Shown here: positions 1 to 7,819 of the stretch, piece after piece
How positions within the stretch are numbered: position 1 is the stretch's first letter
Layout of the letters: each line of letters starts with the position of its first letter
From: Beijerinckiaceae bacterium
Lineage (GTDB): Bacteria; Pseudomonadota; Alphaproteobacteria; Rhizobiales; Beijerinckiaceae
Length of the DNA stretch: 20,237 nt
Assembly (NCBI GenBank): GCA_947380915.1
Contig: CANCSY010000034.1
Coordinates: 1 to 20,237 of the forward strand
Direction of reading: 5' to 3'
Notes under the pieces: model-generated
What the model saw: only the letters and a program-made list of their open reading frames with translations
What the model was told of the DNA's origin: nothing
Database searches by the model: none
Position numbers and translations under genes: made by a program

Positions 1-47
1 ATTGGAAGCCCCTGCTCGCCTGACGCGGGTTCCCCGCTTCCCCCAAC

Positions 48-75
48 AAAAAAGGGCCGCCCCACAGGACGACCC
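48..75 (-). terminator. Rho-independent terminator after the Bug gene
   Basis: Read on the minus strand, GGGTCGTCC, a TGTG loop and GGGCGGCCC are followed directly by six T. The nine-pair stem has two G-U wobbles that only form in the minus-strand transcript; on the plus strand they would be A-C mismatches, which gives the direction. It lies about 30 bases after the stop codon of the Bug gene and should end the two-gene binding-protein transcript. Confidence 0.75.
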
Positions 76-107
76 CAATCTGCTTCATAGAGCGAAAGCG
101 CCGCGCC

Positions 108-1082
108 TCAATCCATCTTCTTCAACCCGACCACCTTGGCCATGGCGGCCACCTGCGCTTCCTGGCGCAGGATGTCGGCGGAGAATTCCTCGGCGCCGCC
201 GGGGTTCGGGACCTGGCCGCTGGAAACCAGCTTGGTGGCGATTTCGGGATCGCGGGCGACGGCGGCGATATCCTCGCCGATGCGCTTGCGAAGCTCTGCG
301 CTCAGGCTGGGCGCCGCGAAGGCGCCGACGAGGCCCTCAAGCTCGAGCGAGGGAACGCCGCCTTCGATCACGGTGGGCACATCCTTCAGAATGTCCACGC
401 GGTTGCGGCTGGTGACCGCCAGCAGGCGCGCGCCATTGCCCTGCAACACAGGCTGCTGGATCGCCAGAGCGGTCATGGCGGCCTGAATGCGGTTGGTGAC
501 CATTTCGGCCGCGCCCGCCGTCAGATTGGTGAAAGGCACCTTGGTGATCTGAAGGTTGAGCGTGGTGGTGAAATTGTCCCACACGAGTTCGGTGATGCCT
601 GGCACCACCATCACATTCATTTCGCCGGGCTTCTTTTTGGCGAGATCGACAAATTCGCCAATCGTCTTGACGCCAAGCTTTTCCGACGCGCCCACCACCA
701 GAATGGTGTTGGAGAAACGCGCCACGGGCAGCAGATCGCGCTCGCGCACATAGCCCAGCTTCTCGTGACGATAGGGATGCGGCGTGAAATTGCCGGTGGG
801 GGTGAAGAGAAACTGATGATCGTTATTGTCGCCGATGACAGCGCGGATGGCGATGAGGCTGTCGCCGCCGGGGCGGTTCTCGACGATGACTGGCTGGCCC
901 CACTTGCGGCTCAGGAGATCCGCCGCCAGACGTGCCCCGATGTCAGCCCCCGCGCCCGGGGCGAAGGGGACAATCAGCTTGACTGTCTTTGTCGGCCAGG
1001 CGGTTTGCGCCTGTGCGGCGCTCGCCATCAGGCCCAGCACGGCGGCGCCCGCCAGCGCCACGAATTTGGAAACTCGGTTCAT
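108..1082 (-). CDS. Bug/TctC-family periplasmic solute-binding protein
   Basis: This is a periplasmic binding protein of the tripartite tricarboxylate transporter (Bug/TctC) family, which captures small carboxylates. Residues 1-26 form a Sec signal peptide ending in AQA-Q. The mature start WPTKTVKLIVPFAPGAGADI and the later GQPVIVENRPGG are the classic Bug signatures, and the length of about 325 residues is usual. Two adjacent ATG codons lie at 1085 and 1082; the second has better spacing (5 bases) from the GAGG ribosome site. It follows the NMT1-type gene on the same strand with a gap of about 100 bases. No TctA or TctB membrane subunit lies in the window, so its transporter partner and ligand are unknown. 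Confidence 0.93.
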   Translation of the reverse strand: MNRVSKFVALAGAAVLGLMASAAQAQTAWPTKTVKLIVPFAPGAGADIGARLAADLLSRKWGQPVIVENRPGGDSLIAIRAVIGDNNDHQFLFTPTGNFTPHPYRHEKLGYVRERDLLPVARFSNTILVVGASEKLGVKTIGEFVDLAKKKPGEMNVMVVPGITELVWDNFTTTLNLQITKVPFTNLTAGAAEMVTNRIQAAMTALAIQQPVLQGNGARLLAVTSRNRVDILKDVPTVIEGGVPSLELEGLVGAFAAPSLSAELRKRIGEDIAAVARDPEIATKLVSSGQVPNPGGAEEFSADILRQEAQVAAMAKVVGLKKMD

Positions 1083-1182
1083 CATTCCCTCGCAGTCGCG
1101 TTCATCCCTGACGCCCCGACCTTGCGGAGCGCGCGCACATTGTCGAACTTCGGCGCCAACGGCAAGCCCCGGAGAAGGCTGG

Positions 1183-2172
1183 CTATTTGCCGAGCGCCTT
1201 GTTGTAGTAGCTCAGATCATAGTATTTTTCCGGCGCGCCCATCTTCTTTTTCGCGTCAGAGAATTCCTCGCGCACCTCGAGCACCGTGCGCAGGCCTGCC
1301 ACATCCAGCGCGCCCTTGGGCGCCAGCGCCGCCTGCCCCTTGGTGACGCCGATGGTGGAGGGACGCGCCACAGCCTCGGACGTGTTGACCTTGGCGGCGA
1401 GAATCTTCACGGCCTCGTCCGTGTTGCTGGCGTCATAGAGCCAGTCGATGGCGTTCACGAGTCCGCGAATATAGCCCACCACAGCGGCCTCGTTCTGCTT
1501 CGCCCAGGCCCGATTGGTGATCTGCACGCTGGCCAGATAGGGCCCGACGGACGAGACCGCCTCGCCGAGGAACGTATAGCCCGCGTTCTTGGCCTGGGTG
1601 GTGAAGGGCTCGCTGACGAGGGCGGCGGCCATCTTGCCCTCTTTCAGCGCCTCAAGACGCTCGCGCGTGCCGCCGACGGCGACGAATTCATAATCGTTGG
1701 GCTGCAAGCCGTTCTTCTGGAGCATCTTGCGCAGAACGAAGGCGTAACCGGTGGAGAGCGAATCAAGGGCGAACTGCTTGCCCTTCAGTTCGCCGATGGT
1801 CTTGATGGAGGGCTGCGCCATGAGGGCCAGCTCGGTCGAGGAGCCGCCCATGACCATGACCAGATCCACCACGCCATCGACAGCGGCGGTCCCCTGTCCT
1901 TCCTGATAGGCGATCATATTGTCCGCCGCCGTTCCGGCGATATGGAATTTGCCATTGATGAGATTGCTCATCTGGAAGCCGGAGCTGGGGGTCGCCGTGA
2001 CATTGACGGTCAGGCCCTCCTTCGCGAAGAACCCCTTGTCCTGCGCCACATAGATCGGCAGCGCGCTGGCGCCGGCGAAAACGATCACTTCCAGCGTTCG
2101 CGTCTGCGCCATGGCCGATGAGCCCGCCGCCATCGAGGCCGCAACAACGGCGGCCGACATGAGATTGCGCAT
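1183..2172 (-). CDS. NMT1/SsuA-type ABC transporter substrate-binding protein
   Basis: This is a periplasmic binding protein of the NMT1/SsuA/TauA group, which feeds ABC importers for sulfonates, taurine, nitrate or thiamine precursors. A signal peptide covers residues 1-23 (ending AMA-Q). The fold signatures ALPIYVAQDKGFFAKEGL near residues 36-53 and INGKFHIAGTAADNM follow. A strong ribosome site, GGGGGAGAG at 2177-2185, fixes the ATG at 2172. It is the first gene of a minus-strand pair with the Bug gene below it, and it is divergent from the Bug gene at 2367. No ABC permease or ATPase is encoded in the window, so it is either served from elsewhere or works as an orphan. The ligand cannot be predicted. 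Confidence 0.9.
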   Translation of the reverse strand: MRNLMSAAVVAASMAAGSSAMAQTRTLEVIVFAGASALPIYVAQDKGFFAKEGLTVNVTATPSSGFQMSNLINGKFHIAGTAADNMIAYQEGQGTAAVDGVVDLVMVMGGSSTELALMAQPSIKTIGELKGKQFALDSLSTGYAFVLRKMLQKNGLQPNDYEFVAVGGTRERLEALKEGKMAAALVSEPFTTQAKNAGYTFLGEAVSSVGPYLASVQITNRAWAKQNEAAVVGYIRGLVNAIDWLYDASNTDEAVKILAAKVNTSEAVARPSTIGVTKGQAALAPKGALDVAGLRTVLEVREEFSDAKKKMGAPEKYYDLSYYNKALGK

Positions 2173-2212
2173 TTTTCTCTCCCCCGAAATTCTTGTCCTG
2201 ATGTGATTACGC

Positions 2213-2229
2213 CCTGTTCAAAAAACAGG
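2213..2229. promoter_or_regulatory. Inverted repeat in the divergent intergenic region
   Basis: CCTGTT, five bases, then AACAGG form a perfect 6-base dyad about 40 bases upstream of the NMT1-type gene, within the 194-base divergent gap 2173-2366. It could be an operator for one or both transcripts. No regulator gene is present to match it, and no T run makes it a terminator of a neighbouring gene. This is suggestive only. Confidence 0.3.
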
Positions 2230-2313
2230 CAAATCCTCAAGGAGCACTATCGCCCATTCGCGCGCCGGTTTCCAGCGCCTTCGTCCCTGCAACGGGGGAT
2301 TTGGGCGGGACAG

Positions 2314-2342
2314 TTGCATAGGCGGCCCGCCGGGCCTAGATT
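2314..2342 (+). promoter_or_regulatory. Possible sigma-70-like promoter for the plus-strand run
   Basis: TTGCAT (2314-2319) and TAGATT (2337-2342) are separated by 17 bases and lie 25 bases before the ATG at 2367. The match to consensus is weak (3 of 6 and 4 of 6). The spacer contains GGCCC-gcc-GGGCC (about 2324-2336), a small palindrome that could hold a bound protein. The location is right, but the boxes alone would not be convincing. Confidence 0.25.
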
Positions 2343-2366
2343 TGCCCCAACATCAGGGGGAAGCAC

Positions 2367-3440
2367 ATGCACAGGTCAATGGGGAGGCGGCTATTCCAGC
2401 TTGGGCTGGCCTTGGCGCTCACGTGTGTCATGGCCCCGGTGCAAGCCCAGACCCCCGCCGACTTCTACCGCGGCCGCACGGTGCAACTGGTGCTCGGGTA
2501 CGGCCCCGGCGGCGGTTATGACGCCTATGCGCGCCTCGTGACCCAGCATATCGGCAAGCACATCCCCGGCAATCCGACCGTCGTGCTGCAACACATGCCC
2601 GGGGCTGGCTCCCTGCGCGCCACCAATTACCTCTACGCCACCGCCCCGAGGGACGGCCTGACCATCGGCGGCTTTGCGCGCGACATGCCGTTTCTGGGCG
2701 TGCTGGGCCATAACGTGAATGTGCAGTTCGATCCGCGCAAATTCACCTGGCTGGGATCCGTCGCCAGTTCCGCCGACGACGCCTATCTGATGTTTGTGCG
2801 CCGGGACGCCGCCATCAAGAACATCGAGGATCTGCGCAAGAAGGGCGGCCCGCCGCTCGTGCTGGGGGTGACGGGCGAAGGGGGCGCAGGCAATGACTGG
2901 ACCGTCCTCCTGCGCGATCTGCTCGGACTCAACATCAAGCTCGTCAGCGGCTATCCAGACAGCGGCGGCCTGTTTCTCGCCGTGGAGCGCAAGGAGATCG
3001 ACGGTCGCTCCCTCGACTATTCGGCCCTGCGTTCTTCGCGTCCGGCCTGGATGAAGCCTGAATCGGGCATGTATGCGCTGTTGCAATTCGGCCGGGCGAC
3101 GCGCCATGCCGACTTCCCCGACACGCCCGTGGCGGGCGAGCTTGCGCGCGACGAGAATGCGCGACGCATGATCGAGGTCGCCGACATCTCCAACACGCTG
3201 GCGCGCCCCTTCGCCGCCCCGCCCGCCATCCCGCAGGATCGCGCCAGGGCTCTGCAAGGCGCCTTCAACGCCGTGGTCAAAGACCCGGATTTTCTGGCCG
3301 ATGCGGCGAAGATGCGCGTGGATGTGAGCCCGCTCGACGGCGACGAAGTGCTGGCCCGCGTGGACCGTCTGGCGAACGCCTCGCCCGATGTGCTCGATCA
3401 GTTCCGCAAGATGCATGAGCGCGCGAAAGCGGGCGACTGA
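2367..3440 (+). CDS. Bug/TctC-like periplasmic solute-binding protein
   Basis: First gene of the long plus-strand run. A signal peptide covers residues 1-28 (MGRRLF basic start, hydrophobic core, VQA-Q). The mature protein begins with FYRGRTVQLVLGYGPGGGYD, followed by MPGAGSLRATNYLY and a DGLTIGG loop: the Bug/TctC fold in its longer 340-360 residue variant. It shares the unusual ADDAYLM segment with the Bug protein at 6695, its closest relative here. AGGGGGAA at 2355-2362 is the ribosome site for the chosen ATG. The double-cupin gene follows after 47 bases. It probably binds a carboxylate in the periplasm; the ligand is unknown and no membrane partner is nearby. Confidence 0.9.
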   Translation: MHRSMGRRLFQLGLALALTCVMAPVQAQTPADFYRGRTVQLVLGYGPGGGYDAYARLVTQHIGKHIPGNPTVVLQHMPGAGSLRATNYLYATAPRDGLTIGGFARDMPFLGVLGHNVNVQFDPRKFTWLGSVASSADDAYLMFVRRDAAIKNIEDLRKKGGPPLVLGVTGEGGAGNDWTVLLRDLLGLNIKLVSGYPDSGGLFLAVERKEIDGRSLDYSALRSSRPAWMKPESGMYALLQFGRATRHADFPDTPVAGELARDENARRMIEVADISNTLARPFAAPPAIPQDRARALQGAFNAVVKDPDFLADAAKMRVDVSPLDGDEVLARVDRLANASPDVLDQFRKMHERAKAGD

Positions 3441-3487
3441 TGCGATTTGCTTGTGTATCATTCAACTGAAAACCAAGAGGAAAACCT

Positions 3488-4690
3488 ATGCCGCATGATG
3501 AAAACGCCAACCATTGGCACGAACCCAAGGCCGGAGAGAACGCGGGCTTTGGCAAGTTCACCCGCCCCGCCATGCCCTATGATCGCTTCATCGAGGCGGA
3601 AGGCATTCCCTGCTATCGCGGCATTGGCGTAAAGCGGGCGCAGGATCTGCCGATGGCCCCGTGGAAGCGGCTGGGCGGCAAGGGCTCCTATATCCAGCTC
3701 TATGGCACCGAGGGCCTCTGGGGCTCCTATGTCGTGGAGATTCCGGCGGGCGGCGCGCTGAACGTCGAGCATCATCTCTACGAGAAGCAATGCTATATCG
3801 TGGAGGGGCGCGGCTCGACGGAAGTCTGGCAGGAAGGCCAGACGAAGAAGCAGACCTTCGAATGGCAGAAGGGCTCGCTGTTCTCCATTCCGCTCAACGC
3901 CTATCATCGCTTCGTCAACGCCACCAATTCGCCCGCCATCATGATCTGTGGCACTTCCGCGCCCAATGTGATGAACCTTTTCGACAACCCGCGCTTCGTC
4001 TTCGAATGCACCTACGATTTCACCGATCGCTATTCGGGCGAAGAGGATTACTTCAAGAGCAAGGACGACCTCGCGCCCGACCCGGTGCGCGGACTGGCCA
4101 TGCGCCGCACGAATTTCATGCCCGACATCATCAACTGCGAAATGCCGCTGGATAACCGTCGTTCGCCAGGCTATCGGCGCATCGAGCCGGAAATGGCGGG
4201 GCAGCGCTTCCACCTGTGGATAGGCCAGCATGAGACGGGCCGCTATTCCAAGGCCCATGCCCATGAGAGCTGCGCCGTGCTCATCTGCTTGAAGGGCAAG
4301 GGCTATACCTATACGTGGCCCGCGATCTATGGCTCGACGCCCTGGGCGGACGGCCATGGGGACAAGGTGCTCCGCCAGGATTACGAGCCCGGCGGCATGG
4401 TGTCGGCGGCGCCCATGACGGGCGACTGGAACCACCAGCATTTCGGCGTGTCGAAAGAGGCGTTGCGCGTCACAGCCTGGTTCGGCCCCAACAATCATCC
4501 CGCGCGCAAGCCCGGCCTGCCCGGCGAGGCCATGACTGACAAATGGGCCATCGACATCAAGAAGGGTGGCGTCGCCATTCCCTACCATGCCGAGGACCCC
4601 TTCCTGCGCAAGGAATTCGAAGAATACATGAAGGCGCAGGGCGTGCCGGTGCGCATGGAGCAAAAGCTCTATGATCCCCCGGCCGACTGA
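3488..4690 (+). CDS. Double-cupin-domain protein, possible metal enzyme
   Basis: A 400-residue cytoplasmic protein with two cupin domains and no signal peptide. In cupin 1, motif 1 is around residues 89-107 (E94, H95, H96, E99, then YIVEGRG) and motif 2 is GSLFSIPLNAYHRFVN (129-144, H140). In cupin 2, motif 1 is HAHE at 257-260 followed by LICLKGKG, and the motif 2 region carries WNHQHF (314-319). The two-domain plan resembles gentisate 1,2-dioxygenase-type bicupins, but I cannot assign that activity. In cupin 1 the first histidine of the usual HxH is a glutamate, and in cupin 2 the usual downstream glutamate is missing. The ribosome site AGAGG at 3476-3480 supports the start. It sits between two Bug genes, so a role in modifying an imported acid is likely. 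Confidence 0.85.
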   Translation: MPHDENANHWHEPKAGENAGFGKFTRPAMPYDRFIEAEGIPCYRGIGVKRAQDLPMAPWKRLGGKGSYIQLYGTEGLWGSYVVEIPAGGALNVEHHLYEKQCYIVEGRGSTEVWQEGQTKKQTFEWQKGSLFSIPLNAYHRFVNATNSPAIMICGTSAPNVMNLFDNPRFVFECTYDFTDRYSGEEDYFKSKDDLAPDPVRGLAMRRTNFMPDIINCEMPLDNRRSPGYRRIEPEMAGQRFHLWIGQHETGRYSKAHAHESCAVLICLKGKGYTYTWPAIYGSTPWADGHGDKVLRQDYEPGGMVSAAPMTGDWNHQHFGVSKEALRVTAWFGPNNHPARKPGLPGEAMTDKWAIDIKKGGVAIPYHAEDPFLRKEFEEYMKAQGVPVRMEQKLYDPPAD

Positions 4691-4698
4691 ACCGACCA

Positions 4699-4727
4699 GG
4701 GGGGCCGCCGCAAGACAGCGGCCCCCC
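4699..4727 (+). other. Strong intercistronic hairpin without a U tract
   Basis: GGGGGGCCGC (4699-4708) and GCGGCCCCCC (4718-4727) form a perfect 10-pair GC stem with a 9-base loop, just after the cupin stop codon. The downstream sequence ATGACCACTTAAAG lacks a T run, so it is not a typical intrinsic terminator. It may protect the 3' end of the upstream message or reduce read-through into the next Bug gene. Confidence 0.6.
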
Positions 4728-4772
4728 ATGACCACTTAAAGCGAACGTAAAAAATTGAATTGGGGAAACTTG

Positions 4773-5807
4773 ATGAGGATGCGGAGATTGATGAAGGCGT
4801 TGACGATTGGCGCCATGCTGCTCGGCGCGCAGGGCGCCGCTGCTGACGATTACTATCGCGGCAAGAAGATCTTCATTGTCAGCGCCTCTTCCGCAGGCGG
4901 CGGATATGACCAATATGCGCGCCTTCTGGCGCGCCATCTGGGCAAGCACATTCCCGGCGCGCCCCTGCTCATCGTGCAGAACATGCCCGGCGCCGAGGGC
5001 GTGAAGGCGGCGAATTACATCTACAATCTGGCGCCGCAGGACGGGACATATATTGGCGCCCTGTCGCGGTCCACCAGCCTGTCGAAGCTCTACGCCCATC
5101 ACGAACAGGCACTGCAGTTCGACCCCTTCACCTTCAAGTGGCTGGGCTCCCTGAAACGCGATACGGGCGTCCTTTCGGTCAATACGAAGTCAGGCCTTCA
5201 AACACCCGAGGATCTCAGGAAGCGGGAGGTGACGCTGAGTTCGCAGGCGTCCAACTCTCCCAATTCCATGTATGCGCGCATGCTAAACGCGACCTATGGC
5301 TCAAAATTGAAGCCCATCGAAGGCTATGAAGGCTCGACTGCGGGAATGCTGGCGGTGGAGCGTTTCGAGGTGGATGGTCATCTGTCTGGCGGCACGACAG
5401 CGCCACTCAAGAACAAGATCAGCAGCTGGATGAAAACGGGAACAGGCAAGGTTCTGCTGCAATTCGGCATGAACCGCGACATCGATTATCCCGAGGCGCC
5501 CACGGTTCTTGAGATGATGACCGATCCGGAGGGCCGCGCGGTGTTCGAACTGGCCTTCGTCGAGCAGGAAATCGGCGGTCCCTATGTTCTGGGGCCCAAG
5601 GTGCCCGCCGCGCAGATGGAAATTCTCGAAAAAGCCTTCATCGAGACCGCGCGCGATCCGGATTTCCTCGCAGACGCCGCCAATGAAAACGCCCCCATAT
5701 ACCTGCTGGACGCCATCGCCATCCAGGCCATGCTGAAGAAGGCCTATAGCTCGCCTCCCGAGCGGATCCAGAAATTGCGTGATCTTGCGAACGCCAACTC
5801 ACACTGA
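4773..5807 (+). CDS. Bug/TctC-like periplasmic solute-binding protein
   Basis: A 344-residue Bug-type protein. The ATG at 4773 is chosen because TGGGGAA at 4761-4767 gives a well-spaced ribosome site; an in-frame TTG at 4755 lies upstream of it. The signal peptide MRMRRLMKALTIGAMLLGAQGAAA is followed by YYRGKKIFIVSASSAGGGYD and the block IVQNMPGAEGVKAANYIY. These blocks match the Bug protein at 13192-14208 closely (GGGYDQYARL, KAANY, EGY.GS, EVDGH.SGGT), so the two are paralogs placed in opposing runs. It is followed by an AMDase-like gene, the first copy of a Bug plus AMDase-like pair. Hairpins lie on both sides of the gene. Its ligand is unknown. Confidence 0.9.
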   Translation: MRMRRLMKALTIGAMLLGAQGAAADDYYRGKKIFIVSASSAGGGYDQYARLLARHLGKHIPGAPLLIVQNMPGAEGVKAANYIYNLAPQDGTYIGALSRSTSLSKLYAHHEQALQFDPFTFKWLGSLKRDTGVLSVNTKSGLQTPEDLRKREVTLSSQASNSPNSMYARMLNATYGSKLKPIEGYEGSTAGMLAVERFEVDGHLSGGTTAPLKNKISSWMKTGTGKVLLQFGMNRDIDYPEAPTVLEMMTDPEGRAVFELAFVEQEIGGPYVLGPKVPAAQMEILEKAFIETARDPDFLADAANENAPIYLLDAIAIQAMLKKAYSSPPERIQKLRDLANANSH

Positions 5808-5829
5808 CGCCCAGGCGCTCCGCAAAACC

Positions 5830-5862
5830 GATCCATAACGGAGACCAACCCCGTTATGGATC
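5830..5862. repeat. Perfect 12-base inverted repeat
   Basis: GATCCATAACGG (5830-5841) and its exact complement CCGTTATGGATC (5851-5862) are separated by nine bases. It sits in the 138-base gap between the Bug gene and the AMDase-like gene. No T run follows, so it could be an operator for an internal promoter or a transcript-processing hairpin. Unlike the other hairpins in the window it is not GC-rich, which favours a protein-binding site. Confidence 0.6.
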
Positions 5863-5945
5863 AAGACCTACCTTTCCTGCATCAGACAAAGGCGCCACGC
5901 CGCACCCTGATGCGCTCATGCAACATTCAACACGGGACATCTGAC

Positions 5946-6680
5946 ATGGCTTTTTCTGCCTGGCGCGGCATAGCTGGCATCATCCATCCTACCCTCCGGC
6001 CCGGGGCGCTGGAGGAGTTCATCCGTCTGCTGCCCGAGGGCATCGGCGTGCTGCCGCTCTTCACCAATATCCGGCAGGGCACGCGCGCCGAATTCGCCAC
6101 CGTCATGGGCGCCTATGAAACGCAGATCGCGCTGCTGGCCGAACAGGGCTGCGACGCCATCCATCCCAATGGCGCCCCGCCCTTCATGGTGCATGGGCTG
6201 AAAGGCGAGGCGGAAATCGTCGCGGGCTGGGAGAAGAAGTACAAGACCCCGATCTTCACGGCAGGCCAGAACCACATCACCGCCCTGCGCGCGCTCAAGA
6301 TCAAGAGCATCGTGGGCGTGAGTTACTTTCCCGGCGAGATCAACAACACCTTCGCGCAATATTTCACTGACGCGGGTTTCGACGTGCGCTGCATGGAGGG
6401 AATCGAGACGCCCTTCAACAAGGCGCAGGAACTGTCGGGCGAACAGGTCTACGCCTTCATCAAGCATCACTTCCTGAAGAGCGGCGGTGCGGACGCGGTC
6501 TATATGCTGGGCTCGGGCTGGCGCACGCTGCATATCATCGACATGGTCGAGCGCGATCTTGGCGTGCCGGTCATTCATCCCGTGCCCGCCCGCGTCTGGG
6601 AATTCCAGAAGCGCCTGCATGTGAACGAGCCGCGACAGGGCTATGGCCAGTTGCTCGCCACGCTTCCGCCCCTGCCGTGA
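5946..6680 (+). CDS. AMDase / maleate isomerase-like (Asp/Glu racemase superfamily), copy 1
   Basis: A 244-residue cytoplasmic protein that resembles the arylmalonate decarboxylase/maleate cis-trans isomerase group of the Asp/Glu racemase superfamily. The start MAFSAWRG at 5946 is chosen because the paralog at 7820 begins at the same point (MAYTSWRG) and GGGA lies 8 bases upstream; an in-frame ORF extends 90 bases further up without support. Conserved blocks are IHPNGAPPF (72-80), GVSYFPGEIN (124-133), MLGSGWR (187-193) and GVPVIHPVPAR (206-216). The two loops that normally hold catalytic cysteines carry none: cysteines occur only at 69 and 149, neither shared with the paralog. The stop overlaps an ATG of the next frame (TGATG), which suggests coupling to the Bug gene. 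The reaction is unknown. Confidence 0.85.
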   Translation: MAFSAWRGIAGIIHPTLRPGALEEFIRLLPEGIGVLPLFTNIRQGTRAEFATVMGAYETQIALLAEQGCDAIHPNGAPPFMVHGLKGEAEIVAGWEKKYKTPIFTAGQNHITALRALKIKSIVGVSYFPGEINNTFAQYFTDAGFDVRCMEGIETPFNKAQELSGEQVYAFIKHHFLKSGGADAVYMLGSGWRTLHIIDMVERDLGVPVIHPVPARVWEFQKRLHVNEPRQGYGQLLATLPPLP

Positions 6681-6694
6681 TGGAAGGAAACACC

Positions 6695-7747
6695 GTGTCC
6701 TCATCCTGCTTCGCTCGCCCGCTCGCCGCTCTCGCCTTGATGCTCGCATCAATGGCCCCCGGCATGGCGCAGACGCCCGAACAATTCTACACGGGCAAGA
6801 CCGTCAGCATTATCGTGCCGACGTCGCCGGGGGGCAATTTCGACCTCAATGCGCGTCTGGTGTCGCGCCATATGGGGCGCTTCCTTCCCGGCCAGCCTGC
6901 GGTCCTGGTGCGCAACATGCCCGGCGCGGGCGGCATGTTGGTCGCCAACCAGTTCGTCAACACCCGCGAGCAGGATGGCGCAACCATCGCCGTCATGGAG
7001 CGCGGCACGCCGCAACTGGCCTATGAGGGCAATCCGAATGTGCGGTTCGATCCGCTGAAATTCAACTGGATCGGCTCGCTGTCCTCCTATGCCGACGACG
7101 CCTATCTGATGCTCGTCAACGACTCCCATCCGGCGAAGACGGTCGCGGACCTGCGCAAGCCCGGCGTCATCGCGCGTCTTGGCGGCGACATGCCCGGGTC
7201 CACCAATCTCACCTTCGCCGTTCTGGCGCGCGATCTGTTCAAGCTGAATGTGCAGTTGGTGCGTGGATACCCCGGCGCGGCTCCCATGTTCATCGCCATG
7301 CAGGGCGGGGAGCTGGACGGGCAATTGATTGGCCTTGGCTCGGTGCGCGGCGCCCAGCCTTCTCTCTGGAACGGCAAGAAAGTGCGTCCCCTCATGCAGT
7401 TTGGCCGCACGAGCCGCCTTGCTCAACTGGGCGACATTCCCATCGGACGCGAACTTCTCACCGACCCCGATGATCTCGCCTTGCTGGAATTTGCGGAACT
7501 CTCCTTCTTCATCGCCCTGCCCTTTCTGGCGCCCCAGAACGTGCCGGCCGATCGCGTCGCCGCCCTGCAGAAGGCCTTCATGGACATGACGCGCGACAAG
7601 CTGTTTCTGGAAGACGCCGCGCGCTCCAATTTCGAACTGAGCCCGATCGACGGCCCGGCCGTGCGCGCCATCATCGAGAAGATGAGCAACACGCCGCCGC
7701 AGGTCATCCGCCGCTATGTCGACATCGTCCGCAAGGGTAGCGAATAG
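6695..7747 (+). CDS. Bug/TctC-like periplasmic solute-binding protein
   Basis: A 350-residue Bug-type protein. GTG at 6695 is chosen because GGAAGGA at 6682-6688 is a good ribosome site 6 bases before it. The alternative ATG at 6680 overlaps the stop of the preceding gene (TGATG) and would add five residues. The signal peptide ends GMA-Q; the mature start QFYTGKTVSIIVPTSPGGNFD and NMPGAGGMLVANQF are Bug signatures. The GGNFD loop replaces the GGGYD seen in most Bug paralogs of this window. The closest relative here is the protein at 2367, with which it shares ADDAYLM and QFGR. It lies between the two AMDase-like genes, and ligand specificity may match their substrates. Confidence 0.88.
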   Translation: MSSSCFARPLAALALMLASMAPGMAQTPEQFYTGKTVSIIVPTSPGGNFDLNARLVSRHMGRFLPGQPAVLVRNMPGAGGMLVANQFVNTREQDGATIAVMERGTPQLAYEGNPNVRFDPLKFNWIGSLSSYADDAYLMLVNDSHPAKTVADLRKPGVIARLGGDMPGSTNLTFAVLARDLFKLNVQLVRGYPGAAPMFIAMQGGELDGQLIGLGSVRGAQPSLWNGKKVRPLMQFGRTSRLAQLGDIPIGRELLTDPDDLALLEFAELSFFIALPFLAPQNVPADRVAALQKAFMDMTRDKLFLEDAARSNFELSPIDGPAVRAIIEKMSNTPPQVIRRYVDIVRKGSE

Positions 7748-7819
7748 ACTGGCGACCTCTATCCCTGATCAACGAGCGCCGCCTCGCGGTCGCCCAACCA
7801 TACCGAATGGAGAGATAAA

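Noticed and set aside
1..107. Plus-strand open frame running from the left edge
   Set aside because: It continues antisense through the Bug gene, has an Arg/Pro-rich composition and covers the terminator. It is not a gene.
1082..1165. 27-codon minus-strand frame from a TTG that ends overlapping the Bug start codon
   Set aside because: It could be a leader peptide, but it needs a TTG start without a ribosome site and resembles no protein I know. Chance is the simpler explanation.
7751..7794. GGCGACC and GGTCGCC inverted repeat between the Bug and second AMDase-like genes
   Set aside because: Only seven pairs with a 30-base loop and no U tract. Too weak to call.
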